This document shows positions 35,092-43,244 of a stretch of DNA of 51,037 nucleotides, one piece after another. The position numbers and the translations under genes are program-made. The notes beneath the pieces were generated by a model that saw nothing but the letters and a program-made list of their open reading frames with translations, had not been told where the DNA came from and ran no database searches. Each line of letters starts with the position of its first letter. The stretch's first letter is position 1. The DNA is from Planctomycetota bacterium (GTDB taxonomy: Bacteria > Planctomycetota > Planctomycetia > Pirellulales > Pirellulaceae): the NCBI GenBank assembly GCA_029979005.1, contig JAPOIJ010000013.1, positions 1-51,037 on the forward strand, in the 5' to 3' direction.

Positions 35092-36099
35092 TTACCAGCT
35101 AAAGGGGATGCGATGTTCGGGAAGAGGGAACCCAAGAGTTTTGTCGACTTGATTGAGTAATGATTTGCCCTCCAGGAAACGCTTGATATTTTCGCAGAAG
35201 AGGTCAATCGTGACTGGAATTCTAAGTGGAGATTGAGCTCCTACGTGGGGAGAGATAATTACATTATCCATTTCCCATAGTGGTGAGGACGGGGGCAAGG
35301 GTTCCGGTTCAACGACGTCGAGACCAGCACCTCCAAGCCTCCCGTTGGAAAGTGCATTGATCATGCTTTGCGTTTCGACAACCGATCCTCTCCCAACATT
35401 GATGACGTAAGCTCCCGGTTTAAGAAGATCAAATTGCTGTTTGCCAATTAGGTTTTCATTTGAAGAGGACAGCGGCAGGGTGATGATCAAGACATCGATC
35501 TCCGGAAGCATTTCATCCAATCTCGCAGCTGGCAGGATCTGGTCGACGACACCATTGTTGATCAGGTCTTTTGCGCAATCCACGAAACAATCCGTGGCGA
35601 TGATCCGGTTGACCATTGGCCGAAGAATGTGAGCAATCCGCTGGCCGTTTCCTCCTAGTCCGGCAATTCCAATGGTTTTGCCGAACAAATTATCCGTAGG
35701 GCGTCGGACGAATTGTTTTGATTGCTGGGCCTTAAAAAAGACTGAGCCTCGTCGAATTAAGCCCATTAAAAGTGACATCATTTGTTCACCGACTTGTGGA
35801 GCAAATAATCCAGAGCAACCGCTTACCAAAATGTTTGAATCGACCACCGGAGACACAAGGCAGTGATCCAATCCTGCCGCTGATGATTGAATCCATTTTA
35901 GTTTTCCGTTGGAGACGACGCGGTCCCAATCAACCGGAACTTTAGCGTGACCGCAAAAAACGTCTGCTCTGAAAATGTCTTCGGAAATGGTTTCTTGATT
36001 GGCAACAATAACGTCAAACTTCTCCGCGGCGACGCTGCGAATGGTGTCGGCGTCTGATTCGGATAGCGGAAAACAGGTTACGATTGTTTCGGAGGCCAT
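35092..36099 (-). CDS. D-isomer-specific 2-hydroxyacid dehydrogenase
   Basis: 335 residues from ATG 36099 (MASETIVTCFPL). The frame stays open ~77 codons further to 36330, but that stretch looks non-coding and the total would be too long for the family. The NAD motif is GIAGLGGNGQRIAHIL, the substrate Arg is in YVINVGRGSVVET, the Glu in GLDVVEPEPLPPSSPLW, and the catalytic His in IISPHVGAQS. It is related to the glyoxylate/hydroxypyruvate and phosphoglycerate dehydrogenase group. The substrate is not defined. It is divergent from the sulfatase at 36352. Confidence 0.92.
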   Translation of the reverse strand: MASETIVTCFPLSESDADTIRSVAAEKFDVIVANQETISEDIFRADVFCGHAKVPVDWDRVVSNGKLKWIQSSAAGLDHCLVSPVVDSNILVSGCSGLFAPQVGEQMMSLLMGLIRRGSVFFKAQQSKQFVRRPTDNLFGKTIGIAGLGGNGQRIAHILRPMVNRIIATDCFVDCAKDLINNGVVDQILPAARLDEMLPEIDVLIITLPLSSSNENLIGKQQFDLLKPGAYVINVGRGSVVETQSMINALSNGRLGGAGLDVVEPEPLPPSSPLWEMDNVIISPHVGAQSPLRIPVTIDLFCENIKRFLEGKSLLNQVDKTLGFPLPEHRIPFSW

Positions 36100-36351
36100 A
36101 GCGTGGGTTCGGTTTGAGTGAATTGCTGAATGGTTAGGATTTCGTGGAAAACCTTTGCGGCAGTCGAATTTTAATCTTGTTTGGACGCATTGCCGAGGCC
36201 ACATTGAAACCAATCCGTAATTCAGTGACGTCTCTCGGTTACTGATAGATAAAAGTCTTGTCAAACTATAAATCTTTGGAGTCTTGGGTTGAAAATGGTT
36301 AGAATGTCGAATTATTGAGATTCGTTTCATTTAACTTTCAGTTGATTCCAA

Positions 36352-37944
36352 ATGTCGCTTCGCCTAAGTCACACCAGAATTGGTCTTGCCGCTTCGATTT
36401 TTATTTTTGAGGCCTTGTTTGTTTTTGTGGCCTTCGTTGGACACGATTCCGCAGGGGCAGATGAAATGCGACGCCGGCCTAATATCCTAGTCGCAATCTC
36501 GGATGATCAGTCATGGATACACACTTCAGTGAGCGGTTGCCGAACCATTGCCACGCCTAACTTTGATCGCGTCGCGAAAGAAGGTGTGCTGTTCAATAAT
36601 GCGATCAGTGCGTCCCCAGGCTGTTCCCCGTCCCGAGCGTCGATTTTAACAGGAAGGTATCCGTGGCAACTTGAACAGGCCGGTACGCACGCGAGTTCAT
36701 TTCCAGCGAAGTACTACGTTTACCCTGAGTTGCTGGAAGAAGCTGGTTATTTTGTCGGCTATACAGGTAAAGGTTGGCAGCCTGGCAATTTCAAAGCATC
36801 TGGTCGCAATCGCAATCCGGCGGGTGTGAGTTTCAGTAAAATAAAAGTTAAAGACGTTCCTGCTACGGGGATTTCGAAGAACAATTACGCGGGGAATTTT
36901 AAAGAATTTTTAAAAGAAAAACCTGCTGATCAGCCATTTTGTTTTTGGTTTGGCGGGTTTGAACCTCATCGGAGTTTTGAAAGAGGTAGCGGACTTGCGT
37001 CAGGAAAGCAGTTGGCCGATGTTGAAGTGCCCGGTTTTTTGCCTGATTCCGAGGAAATTCGGAGTGACATTCTCGATTACTGCTTAGAAATTGAATGGTT
37101 TGATCGCCATTTGGGAGAGATGATTGCAGCGATAGAAGCCATGGATGAGTTGGAGAATACATTAATTATTGTCACCAGTGATAATGGCATGGCTTTCCCG
37201 AGAGCGAAAGCGAATGTATACGAATATGGAATTCATATGCCGCTTGCAATTTGTTTGCCTTCGCTAGTTCCCGGAAATCGCGTTGTGGATGACGTGGTTA
37301 GTCTCACGGATCTTGCTCCGACGATCCTTGAATTGGCAGGCGTTAAGCATCCTGTCGCCAACGGGGAAAATAATTCGATGATCGGGAAGAGTCTCGTTCC
37401 GCTGCTTAAGTCGAAAGAATCAGGGCTAACTCGATTTAGCCGTGAGGAGGTTTACAGCTGTAGGGAACGGCATTCGTCCTCTCGTTGGGAAAACTTGACC
37501 TATCCGCAGCGTTGTATCCGAACCTCTCGATATCTTTTGATCAGGAATATGAAACCGGAGCGTTGGCCTGCCGGAGCACCAAGAAAGTTGCAGTCTGGTA
37601 AATTAGGCCCTGAAGATGGTGGGTATCATGACATTGACGCCTGCCCAACACTCAGCTTTATGATTACTGAAAAATTAAACCCTGATGTTGCTCCCTTTTT
37701 CTCCCTGGCAGTCGCGCATCGCCCTGCCCTCGAGCTGTATGATATTCAAAAGGATCCTGCATGTCTTATAGATTTGTCTGGCGATCCAAAGCATCAGGAA
37801 ATGAAGGCAATGTTAAAAGCCAAGTTGAATTTGTTTTTAAAATCGACCGGAGATCCAAGGCTTAATGGCAATGATGATGTCTGGGAAAAATACATTCGTT
37901 ACAGCAAAATGCGATCATTTCCCGTACCCGATTGGGCGAAATAG
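36352..37944 (+). CDS. Secreted sulfatase (S1 family, sulfamidase-like)
   Basis: 530 residues with signal peptide IGLAASIFIFEALFVFVAFV. Metal-site DD is in PNILVAISDDQSW. The formylglycine motif is SASPGCSPSRASILTGRYPW (CSPSR). GYTGKGWQPG and IIVTSDNGMAFPRAKANVYE complete the active site; the latter, with DNG then a Pro-Arg-Ala-Lys segment, resembles N-sulfoglucosamine sulfohydrolase-like sulfatases. Length is normal. It is followed 168 nt later by another sulfatase on the same strand, so the pair probably serves one sulfated glycan (inference). Confidence 0.94.
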   Translation: MSLRLSHTRIGLAASIFIFEALFVFVAFVGHDSAGADEMRRRPNILVAISDDQSWIHTSVSGCRTIATPNFDRVAKEGVLFNNAISASPGCSPSRASILTGRYPWQLEQAGTHASSFPAKYYVYPELLEEAGYFVGYTGKGWQPGNFKASGRNRNPAGVSFSKIKVKDVPATGISKNNYAGNFKEFLKEKPADQPFCFWFGGFEPHRSFERGSGLASGKQLADVEVPGFLPDSEEIRSDILDYCLEIEWFDRHLGEMIAAIEAMDELENTLIIVTSDNGMAFPRAKANVYEYGIHMPLAICLPSLVPGNRVVDDVVSLTDLAPTILELAGVKHPVANGENNSMIGKSLVPLLKSKESGLTRFSREEVYSCRERHSSSRWENLTYPQRCIRTSRYLLIRNMKPERWPAGAPRKLQSGKLGPEDGGYHDIDACPTLSFMITEKLNPDVAPFFSLAVAHRPALELYDIQKDPACLIDLSGDPKHQEMKAMLKAKLNLFLKSTGDPRLNGNDDVWEKYIRYSKMRSFPVPDWAK

Positions 37945-38112
37945 GATTGGTTCCGTTTTTTATTGATCTCGCGTCGTTGCGCGGAATTGTCGCGGCCAAA
38001 GAAATGGGTGGACTCAAATGGGTGGACTCTTAACTGCGTTTGAGTTTGTTGAGTATTTTGCATTGGTAATTTTTCGAAGATAGATTTATTGAGAAAGTGA
38101 GCGTAGGGCGAA

Positions 38113-39729
38113 ATGAGCTTTCACCTTTGGCGGAGCCTATTGGTTGCAATGTGTGTTTTTGTGACTCTCGCGATACCTATGGCGATGAGTGAGGTTTCCG
38201 CGGTTGACGGGGATCGTTTTGATACCGTTCGCCTGTCAGATCTGCCCGGATCAAATAGTCAAGCGGTGCAAAAGCCAAATGTGATTCTGATCATGGTGGA
38301 TGACATGGGGTTTTCTGATCTTGGCTGTTACGGAGGAGAAGTAAAAACAGAGAATTTAGACCGCCTTGCTCGAGACGGAATGCGTTTTACTCAGTTTTAT
38401 AATAACGCGAAGTGCACTACGACACGCGCCTCAATCCTTACGGGGCTTTATCCTCGGGGAACCAACAGCAACAAACACTTGCGAGCCAACATGGTGACCC
38501 TCGGCGAAGTTATGCAACAGTGTGGATATCGGACGGCGTTGTGCGGAAAATGGCACTTGGGACGCGAGAAAATCAATCACCCGTTTCATCGGGGGTTTGA
38601 TTCATTTTATGGTCTCCTTGATGGGTGCTGTAACTTTTTTGATCCAACGCAACCCGATCCAAAATACAAAGGTGGGCGGACGCGTGTGTTTGGTCAAGAC
38701 GATAAATTGATCACTGATTTTCCATCTGATTTTTACACAACCGATGCATTTACCGACTCGGCGATCGGAGCGATCCATTCAGCCGATCAAATGAAAAAGC
38801 CGTTTTTTATTCATCTCACCTACACTGCCCCGCATTATCCAATTCAGGCGAAACCGGCTGATATTGCAAAATACCGCGGGAAATTTAAGGACGGCTGGGA
38901 TGTGATGCGAGAATCACGATTCAAACGTCAGCAGGAAATGGGACTGGCTGCAAAATCGTGGAAGTTAAGTGAAGGCGATAGCCGAGCTTATGATTGGGAG
39001 AGTGCGAACCACGATTTTGAAGATCATCGGATGGCGGTTTACGCAGCGATGATTGATAGTGTCGATCAAAATATTGGAAGGCTCTTAGAAACACTATCGC
39101 AAACTGGCCACGCAGAGGACACGCTCATCCTTTTTCTATCAGATAATGGAGGATGTGCGGAAGAACCGGGGGGACGCGATCCGGCTAAACGGAATCCGGG
39201 ACCAGTCGATGACTATGTAGCGGTGGGGCCTGCGTGGGGTTGGGCTCAGAATGCCCCGTTTCGTCGTTACAAGAGTTGGTTGAATGAAGGCGGCATAACG
39301 ACCCCAATGATTGCTTGGTGGCCCAGCGTAATTCCAGGCGGTGCGATTAATCGTGACGTTGCACATATCATTGATTTCTTGCCAACCCTGGTCGAGGTAG
39401 GAGGGGGAGTTTACCCGAAACAATTTAAAGGAAAGGAAGTCCTTCCTGTTGAGGGTAAAAGCATGGTTAGCTTGTTGAAGGGAAATGGGCGGGAAGGACA
39501 TGCAAATCTCTGCTGGCAATGGGCCGGTAACCGCGCAGTTAGGGAGGGAGACTGGAAGCTAGTTTGGGACAAACTTAATTCTGACAAAAAATGGCAGCTA
39601 TACGATCTTTCGGTTGATCGTTGCGAGATCAATGATCTCGCAGACCAAAATCCCCAACGGGTAAAACGTATGGCTGACTGCTGGTTTGACTGGGCTGAAG
39701 AGATGGAACTAAAAATTAAGCGGAAGTAA
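38113..39729 (+). CDS. Secreted arylsulfatase-like sulfatase (S1 family)
   Basis: 538 residues. Signal peptide RSLLVAMCVFVTLAIPMAMS. Metal DD in VILIMVDDMGFSDLGCYGG. The formylglycine motif is FYNNAKCTTTRASILTGLYP; it reads CTTTR, with Thr in place of the common Pro or Ala at the third position, a variant seen in some arylsulfatase A-like groups. GKWHLGRE and LIFLSDNGGCAEE are also present, and the C-terminus WQLYDLSVDRCEINDLADQN is typical. It is tandem with the upstream sulfatase. The substrate is probably a sulfated polysaccharide. Confidence 0.94.
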   Translation: MSFHLWRSLLVAMCVFVTLAIPMAMSEVSAVDGDRFDTVRLSDLPGSNSQAVQKPNVILIMVDDMGFSDLGCYGGEVKTENLDRLARDGMRFTQFYNNAKCTTTRASILTGLYPRGTNSNKHLRANMVTLGEVMQQCGYRTALCGKWHLGREKINHPFHRGFDSFYGLLDGCCNFFDPTQPDPKYKGGRTRVFGQDDKLITDFPSDFYTTDAFTDSAIGAIHSADQMKKPFFIHLTYTAPHYPIQAKPADIAKYRGKFKDGWDVMRESRFKRQQEMGLAAKSWKLSEGDSRAYDWESANHDFEDHRMAVYAAMIDSVDQNIGRLLETLSQTGHAEDTLILFLSDNGGCAEEPGGRDPAKRNPGPVDDYVAVGPAWGWAQNAPFRRYKSWLNEGGITTPMIAWWPSVIPGGAINRDVAHIIDFLPTLVEVGGGVYPKQFKGKEVLPVEGKSMVSLLKGNGREGHANLCWQWAGNRAVREGDWKLVWDKLNSDKKWQLYDLSVDRCEINDLADQNPQRVKRMADCWFDWAEEMELKIKRK

Positions 39730-39969
39730 GCTTGGGGCGGGTATCGCCAATCCATCGATCGTTTCAGTGAAACTATGATTGTTGCGATGTTAACTCTGTC
39801 CTAATTAAATTTCCGTAAATTCATTGGAAAATTACTTTGGTTCTGTGGCAGTGAGCTGGTGGAGAGAAACTTCAATTTGCGTTTGGTGGATTTCAGCGGT
39901 TGCGGCTAAGTTACCCAGTCAAAGTTATTAAGTTGTTGAATTGTCGAGGTGCTCGAATTGAAATCTGAC

Positions 39970-40746
39970 ATGATGGACCGATCTAGCGGTGGAATTCAAA
40001 CGCTTGAACTCGGTGGACAGTGTTTTCAAATCACGCGCCCGCACGATTTTGGGATTGTAATTGAACGCCCGATTGAGCTGGAAGGTGGCGGTGAGGACTA
40101 TCTTCATCAAGTACTGTTGCGAGAAGACGTTCGCGAAAGTTTTTTGGAAATAGTCGACGTAGAGGGGTTGGTGGTTTGTAAAAATGTTCGAACAACAGCG
40201 TCTAGCTACCGAAAGGTGCGAGGGAAGTCGAGCCACGGTAAATTAAGCCAAGCAGAGTATTACCATCATGATGGCTGTAGTTGCCCAGTAAAGCCTCGCG
40301 TTGTTGAAATACGAATGCCGCATCAGTTAATTGAAAGAAATATTGCTACGGCAATTGCCCCGTTTCGATCGGTGATTGCAGCGATGGTGCGTTCTCTTCC
40401 AACGGAAATTTTAACGCGTGGTGAGTTGGAATCGACATTGGACCAGTTTGCTCGTCCGCCCTCAGAGCACCCGCTTGTCGATACTTGGGATCAAATTCAG
40501 GGACGAATCACCCGTTTGGTTCGGCGAGAGATGGATGCCGAATCCTGTCGCGGTTTTTTTCGACAAGTGGACGTGGAGGCAAATGCCTACGTGGAGCCCT
40601 GGGAAATGGGCGAATCTCGATTGATTTGTAATAACCACATGGATTTGACTCAAACTATGCAGCATCGGCGATCCTACCAAACGCCAAGGGCGTCGTCGGA
40701 GTCAAATGGTAGTCTTGTCAAACGCTGGACTGCCGAAGAAACCTAG
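39970..40746 (+). CDS. Possible TauD/TfdA-like Fe(II)/2-oxoglutarate dioxygenase
   Basis: 258 residues from ATG 39970; GTG 39949 would add seven residues, and neither start is marked by a Shine-Dalgarno. The mid-section YYHHDGCSCPVKPRVVEIRM contains an HxD pair, and the C-terminal NNHMDLTQTMQHRRSYQTPR followed by GSLVKRWTAEE resembles the distal His and Arg region of TfdA-type enzymes. The N-terminus FLEIVDVEGLVVCKNV fits the family start. The HGR of the family is HRR here. The assignment is by motif pattern only. It converges with the adenylate-forming enzyme gene. Confidence 0.55.
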   Translation: MMDRSSGGIQTLELGGQCFQITRPHDFGIVIERPIELEGGGEDYLHQVLLREDVRESFLEIVDVEGLVVCKNVRTTASSYRKVRGKSSHGKLSQAEYYHHDGCSCPVKPRVVEIRMPHQLIERNIATAIAPFRSVIAAMVRSLPTEILTRGELESTLDQFARPPSEHPLVDTWDQIQGRITRLVRREMDAESCRGFFRQVDVEANAYVEPWEMGESRLICNNHMDLTQTMQHRRSYQTPRASSESNGSLVKRWTAEET

Positions 40747-40772
40747 AACCGCGAAGATCACTTTTGGACGCA

Positions 40773-42290
40773 TCAAGCGATCGAATTGCTGGGAGTATTG
40801 AATTCGGTTTCAGAATTCTCCGAAGCTTCGGAGACTACTTCGTTGATTGCGCCGGCCTTGCTTTTATCCCCGACCATCCCACCGGCGAATTCAATGTCGC
40901 CGATACGCTGAATAACCCGATACTTGCGTCGGTAATCGTGGTCGATGAAATCTACAAAACGAATCGTAAAATCCATCTCGCTACTTAAACGCTCAGTCAA
41001 TAAGCGTTTGCTTTCTGTGCGAACCTGATCCATAAAATGGTTGTCAGACAGAATGAACTGAACTTCTAATTCTCGTTGGCCTTTTTCAAAGACCTTGATT
41101 TCAATGACGCTGTCGGAGACAACCGAGTTGAGGTCGTTAACAAGCGTGTTGAAAAACGAAGGGTAGAAACGTTCCCCCTGATCATTCAATATGAAGTTCG
41201 AGTCTTTCCCCTCAATTTTTGTGATCAAGTATTTTTCAGTTCCATCTTGATAGGCGCGAAATTCTACGTCCGCAATGTCGCGCATCTTGTATCGAATGAA
41301 AGGAAAATCAAAATTATTTAATCGAGTGATGATCATCTCGGGTTGCCCGGCCTCGTTGGGTTCCGTTTCTACGTAGGCAACGTTCGCAAAAATCTCGAGT
41401 CCATCGGGTGTCTCGTGTGCCAATTCTCCGAGTTCGACCGACCCATACGAATCTTCAATTTTAGATTTGTAAAAAATCGATTGGATGTGTTTTCGCTGGC
41501 AATCAAAAAAGGTCTCCCCGCTGACGTTAATTAATTCTGGATGGTGCTTAACCTCCAGATTAAAGCGCTTGACGGTGTTCGCGATCATGTTCATCGGCGA
41601 GGGAAAGACCAGGAGTAATTTTGGTTTGTACTGGTTGATGTCATCGATCAATCCTCGTACGGTTTTTTCATCAATTTTATCGAAGAGATGATACTTAAAT
41701 CCAAGCCATTTACTGAGTCGGTTGAATTTGACCATGTCATCGATGTTGTAGGTGTTTTTGGGGTAGAAGATCAGCATTCTTTCGCCGGGACGCCACCCCA
41801 TGCGATACCAGCATTTGAAAAATGTAAACAACATTGAAAACATATGCTGCTTTGTCATCATGATTGAAAGCGGAGTTGAAGTGGAGCCGCCGGTTGCCAT
41901 CGGCATTAAGTAATCGTCATTGCGAAGCCTTTGTATGGACTCGAATGGTTTTCCTTCAACTGAAAAAGTGTTCTTGGAAGGGTCAATAGACGCCCAGCTA
42001 TCGGTCATTACCGATTGTCCAGCATCTGCATAATCCTTTTTCGAAAGTGCAGGCAACTTGGAGTAAGATTCAAAGAATTCATCATCGGAGAGGTTGGGCG
42101 CCTCGGATAAGAACTCGGTGTACTTTCCGCGGAAGTATTCGCAATGCCTGTTGGAGTGTGAAAGTAATGCTTCAATATCTTTTCGAATCTTTGGTCGGAT
42201 GTCAGTCAGACGTTCATCGATAACCACTTCCTGATATACATTCTTGACTTTGATGTACCGAAAAGCCAATTGATACAGTGTCTTTAGCAT
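40773..42290 (-). CDS. PaaK/CapK-like adenylate-forming enzyme
   Basis: 505 residues, the length of phenylacetate-CoA ligase relatives. The P-loop-like motif is MATGGSTSTPLSIMMT. YGSVELGEL is the adenine motif, and NFDFPFIRYKMRDIADVEF contains the ribose-binding Asp region. The C-terminal domain (ELEVQFILSD, RRKYRVIQ) carries a Lys near the end. N-terminal residues resemble CapK/coenzyme F390 synthetase-type proteins. These enzymes adenylate a carboxylate and pass it to CoA or another acceptor. The substrate is unknown and no acyl carrier gene is adjacent. Confidence 0.85.
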   Translation of the reverse strand: MLKTLYQLAFRYIKVKNVYQEVVIDERLTDIRPKIRKDIEALLSHSNRHCEYFRGKYTEFLSEAPNLSDDEFFESYSKLPALSKKDYADAGQSVMTDSWASIDPSKNTFSVEGKPFESIQRLRNDDYLMPMATGGSTSTPLSIMMTKQHMFSMLFTFFKCWYRMGWRPGERMLIFYPKNTYNIDDMVKFNRLSKWLGFKYHLFDKIDEKTVRGLIDDINQYKPKLLLVFPSPMNMIANTVKRFNLEVKHHPELINVSGETFFDCQRKHIQSIFYKSKIEDSYGSVELGELAHETPDGLEIFANVAYVETEPNEAGQPEMIITRLNNFDFPFIRYKMRDIADVEFRAYQDGTEKYLITKIEGKDSNFILNDQGERFYPSFFNTLVNDLNSVVSDSVIEIKVFEKGQRELEVQFILSDNHFMDQVRTESKRLLTERLSSEMDFTIRFVDFIDHDYRRKYRVIQRIGDIEFAGGMVGDKSKAGAINEVVSEASENSETEFNTPSNSIA

Positions 42291-42546
42291 TTTTAGCGTG
42301 TAGGCTGGGGAGTGTCGTAGAAGAAAATCTCAGCGTTATGCTAGGGAAGTAAAACCAAATTGTCGAGTATGTAAGCCTAAAATCGCGGTGCTTTTTCGTA
42401 TTTGGCCTGTTTTGGTTTTCGTGGTTTCGATGTCCGTGTGAGCCGTGAGCTGAATTCACGCACTCAATTAAGACCTTGCCCCGACCTTCTTTGCTTTCTG
42501 TGGCTTATGAAATCGATTTAGATCGGTATTTTGCCAATCCATTGCG

Positions 42547-42786
42547 TTGAGCGTGTTTATTGAGAAGCTGGTAAGAAGTGAAACGGTTTTCGTTCAGTTT
42601 ACGGATGTGTTGAACCTAAATCGCGAGGCAACATTTAGGTCGTTTGTGCCAGTTCGTCGGATAAATGCCATAAAACCGTGGAAGCGAGACGGATTCATAT
42701 TCTCGCTTCTTGTTCCCGATGATGTTACGGTTGAGACTTGGAGATCGGGTGTTCCAGTTAATCTAAACCGAGAGGCAGTACATTGA
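42547..42786 (+). CDS. Doubtful small protein upstream of a secreted protein
   Basis: A 79-residue frame from TTG 42547 that ends in TTGA, sharing bases with the TTG start of the next gene. There is no Shine-Dalgarno and no family. It contains an imperfect direct repeat encoding NLNREA twice (42614-42631 and 42759-42776). The overlap suggests coupling, but the frame may be chance. Confidence 0.28.
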   Translation: MSVFIEKLVRSETVFVQFTDVLNLNREATFRSFVPVRRINAIKPWKRDGFIFSLLVPDDVTVETWRSGVPVNLNREAVH

Positions 42787-43166
42787 ATTTCGTCAAAAAG
42801 TATCGCTTGGTTCTACTTCGGGCTTTCGGGCTTACACTGATTTGCTTGATTCTTTTTTCAGCGGAGCAGTCGGAAGCGCAATTGATTCGTGGGCGCTGGC
42901 AACGTATCCCATCTGTGGATAAGGACTTGAAGGGTCAGGAGAATCCGCCAAATCGATCAGACCGGCAATCAATCTCGAGTGCCGCAATAAGGCCGAATTC
43001 AGCGAATCGATTTAACGACCGCTGGAGGCGACCCGCTCCGCTAAATGTGATTGATAATGAGTCAAGGTACATCGGCGGTTTACACTATTCTTACTTTCAG
43101 AATCTTGGAATTCCGACAGGCGACATCGGCTTGCGAGGCAACGGAGTCTTTTGGCGCCCGTGGTAG
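42783..43166 (+). CDS. Small secreted protein of unknown function
   Basis: 127 residues from TTG 42783 with AGAGG 7 nt upstream, which supports this unusual start. A signal peptide is clear (LVLLRAFGLTLICLILFSAE, then QSEAQ). The mature part is basic and Pro/Arg/Asn-rich and ends NLGIPTGDIGLRGNGVFWRP. No domain is recognised. It converges with the HEAT sulfatase (78 nt). Confidence 0.68.
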   Translation: MNFVKKYRLVLLRAFGLTLICLILFSAEQSEAQLIRGRWQRIPSVDKDLKGQENPPNRSDRQSISSAAIRPNSANRFNDRWRRPAPLNVIDNESRYIGGLHYSYFQNLGIPTGDIGLRGNGVFWRPW

Positions 43167-43244
43167 TGAATTGATTCGTTCGCTGGGTGAAACCTGAGTT
43201 GGTCGCAGCAACGCATCAGTAACAGGTCGAATAAGAGTATAGAT

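Noticed and set aside
36100..36330. 77-residue N-terminal extension of the hydroxyacid dehydrogenase
   Set aside because: Family members start near MASETIV and the extension has no conserved or domain-like sequence.
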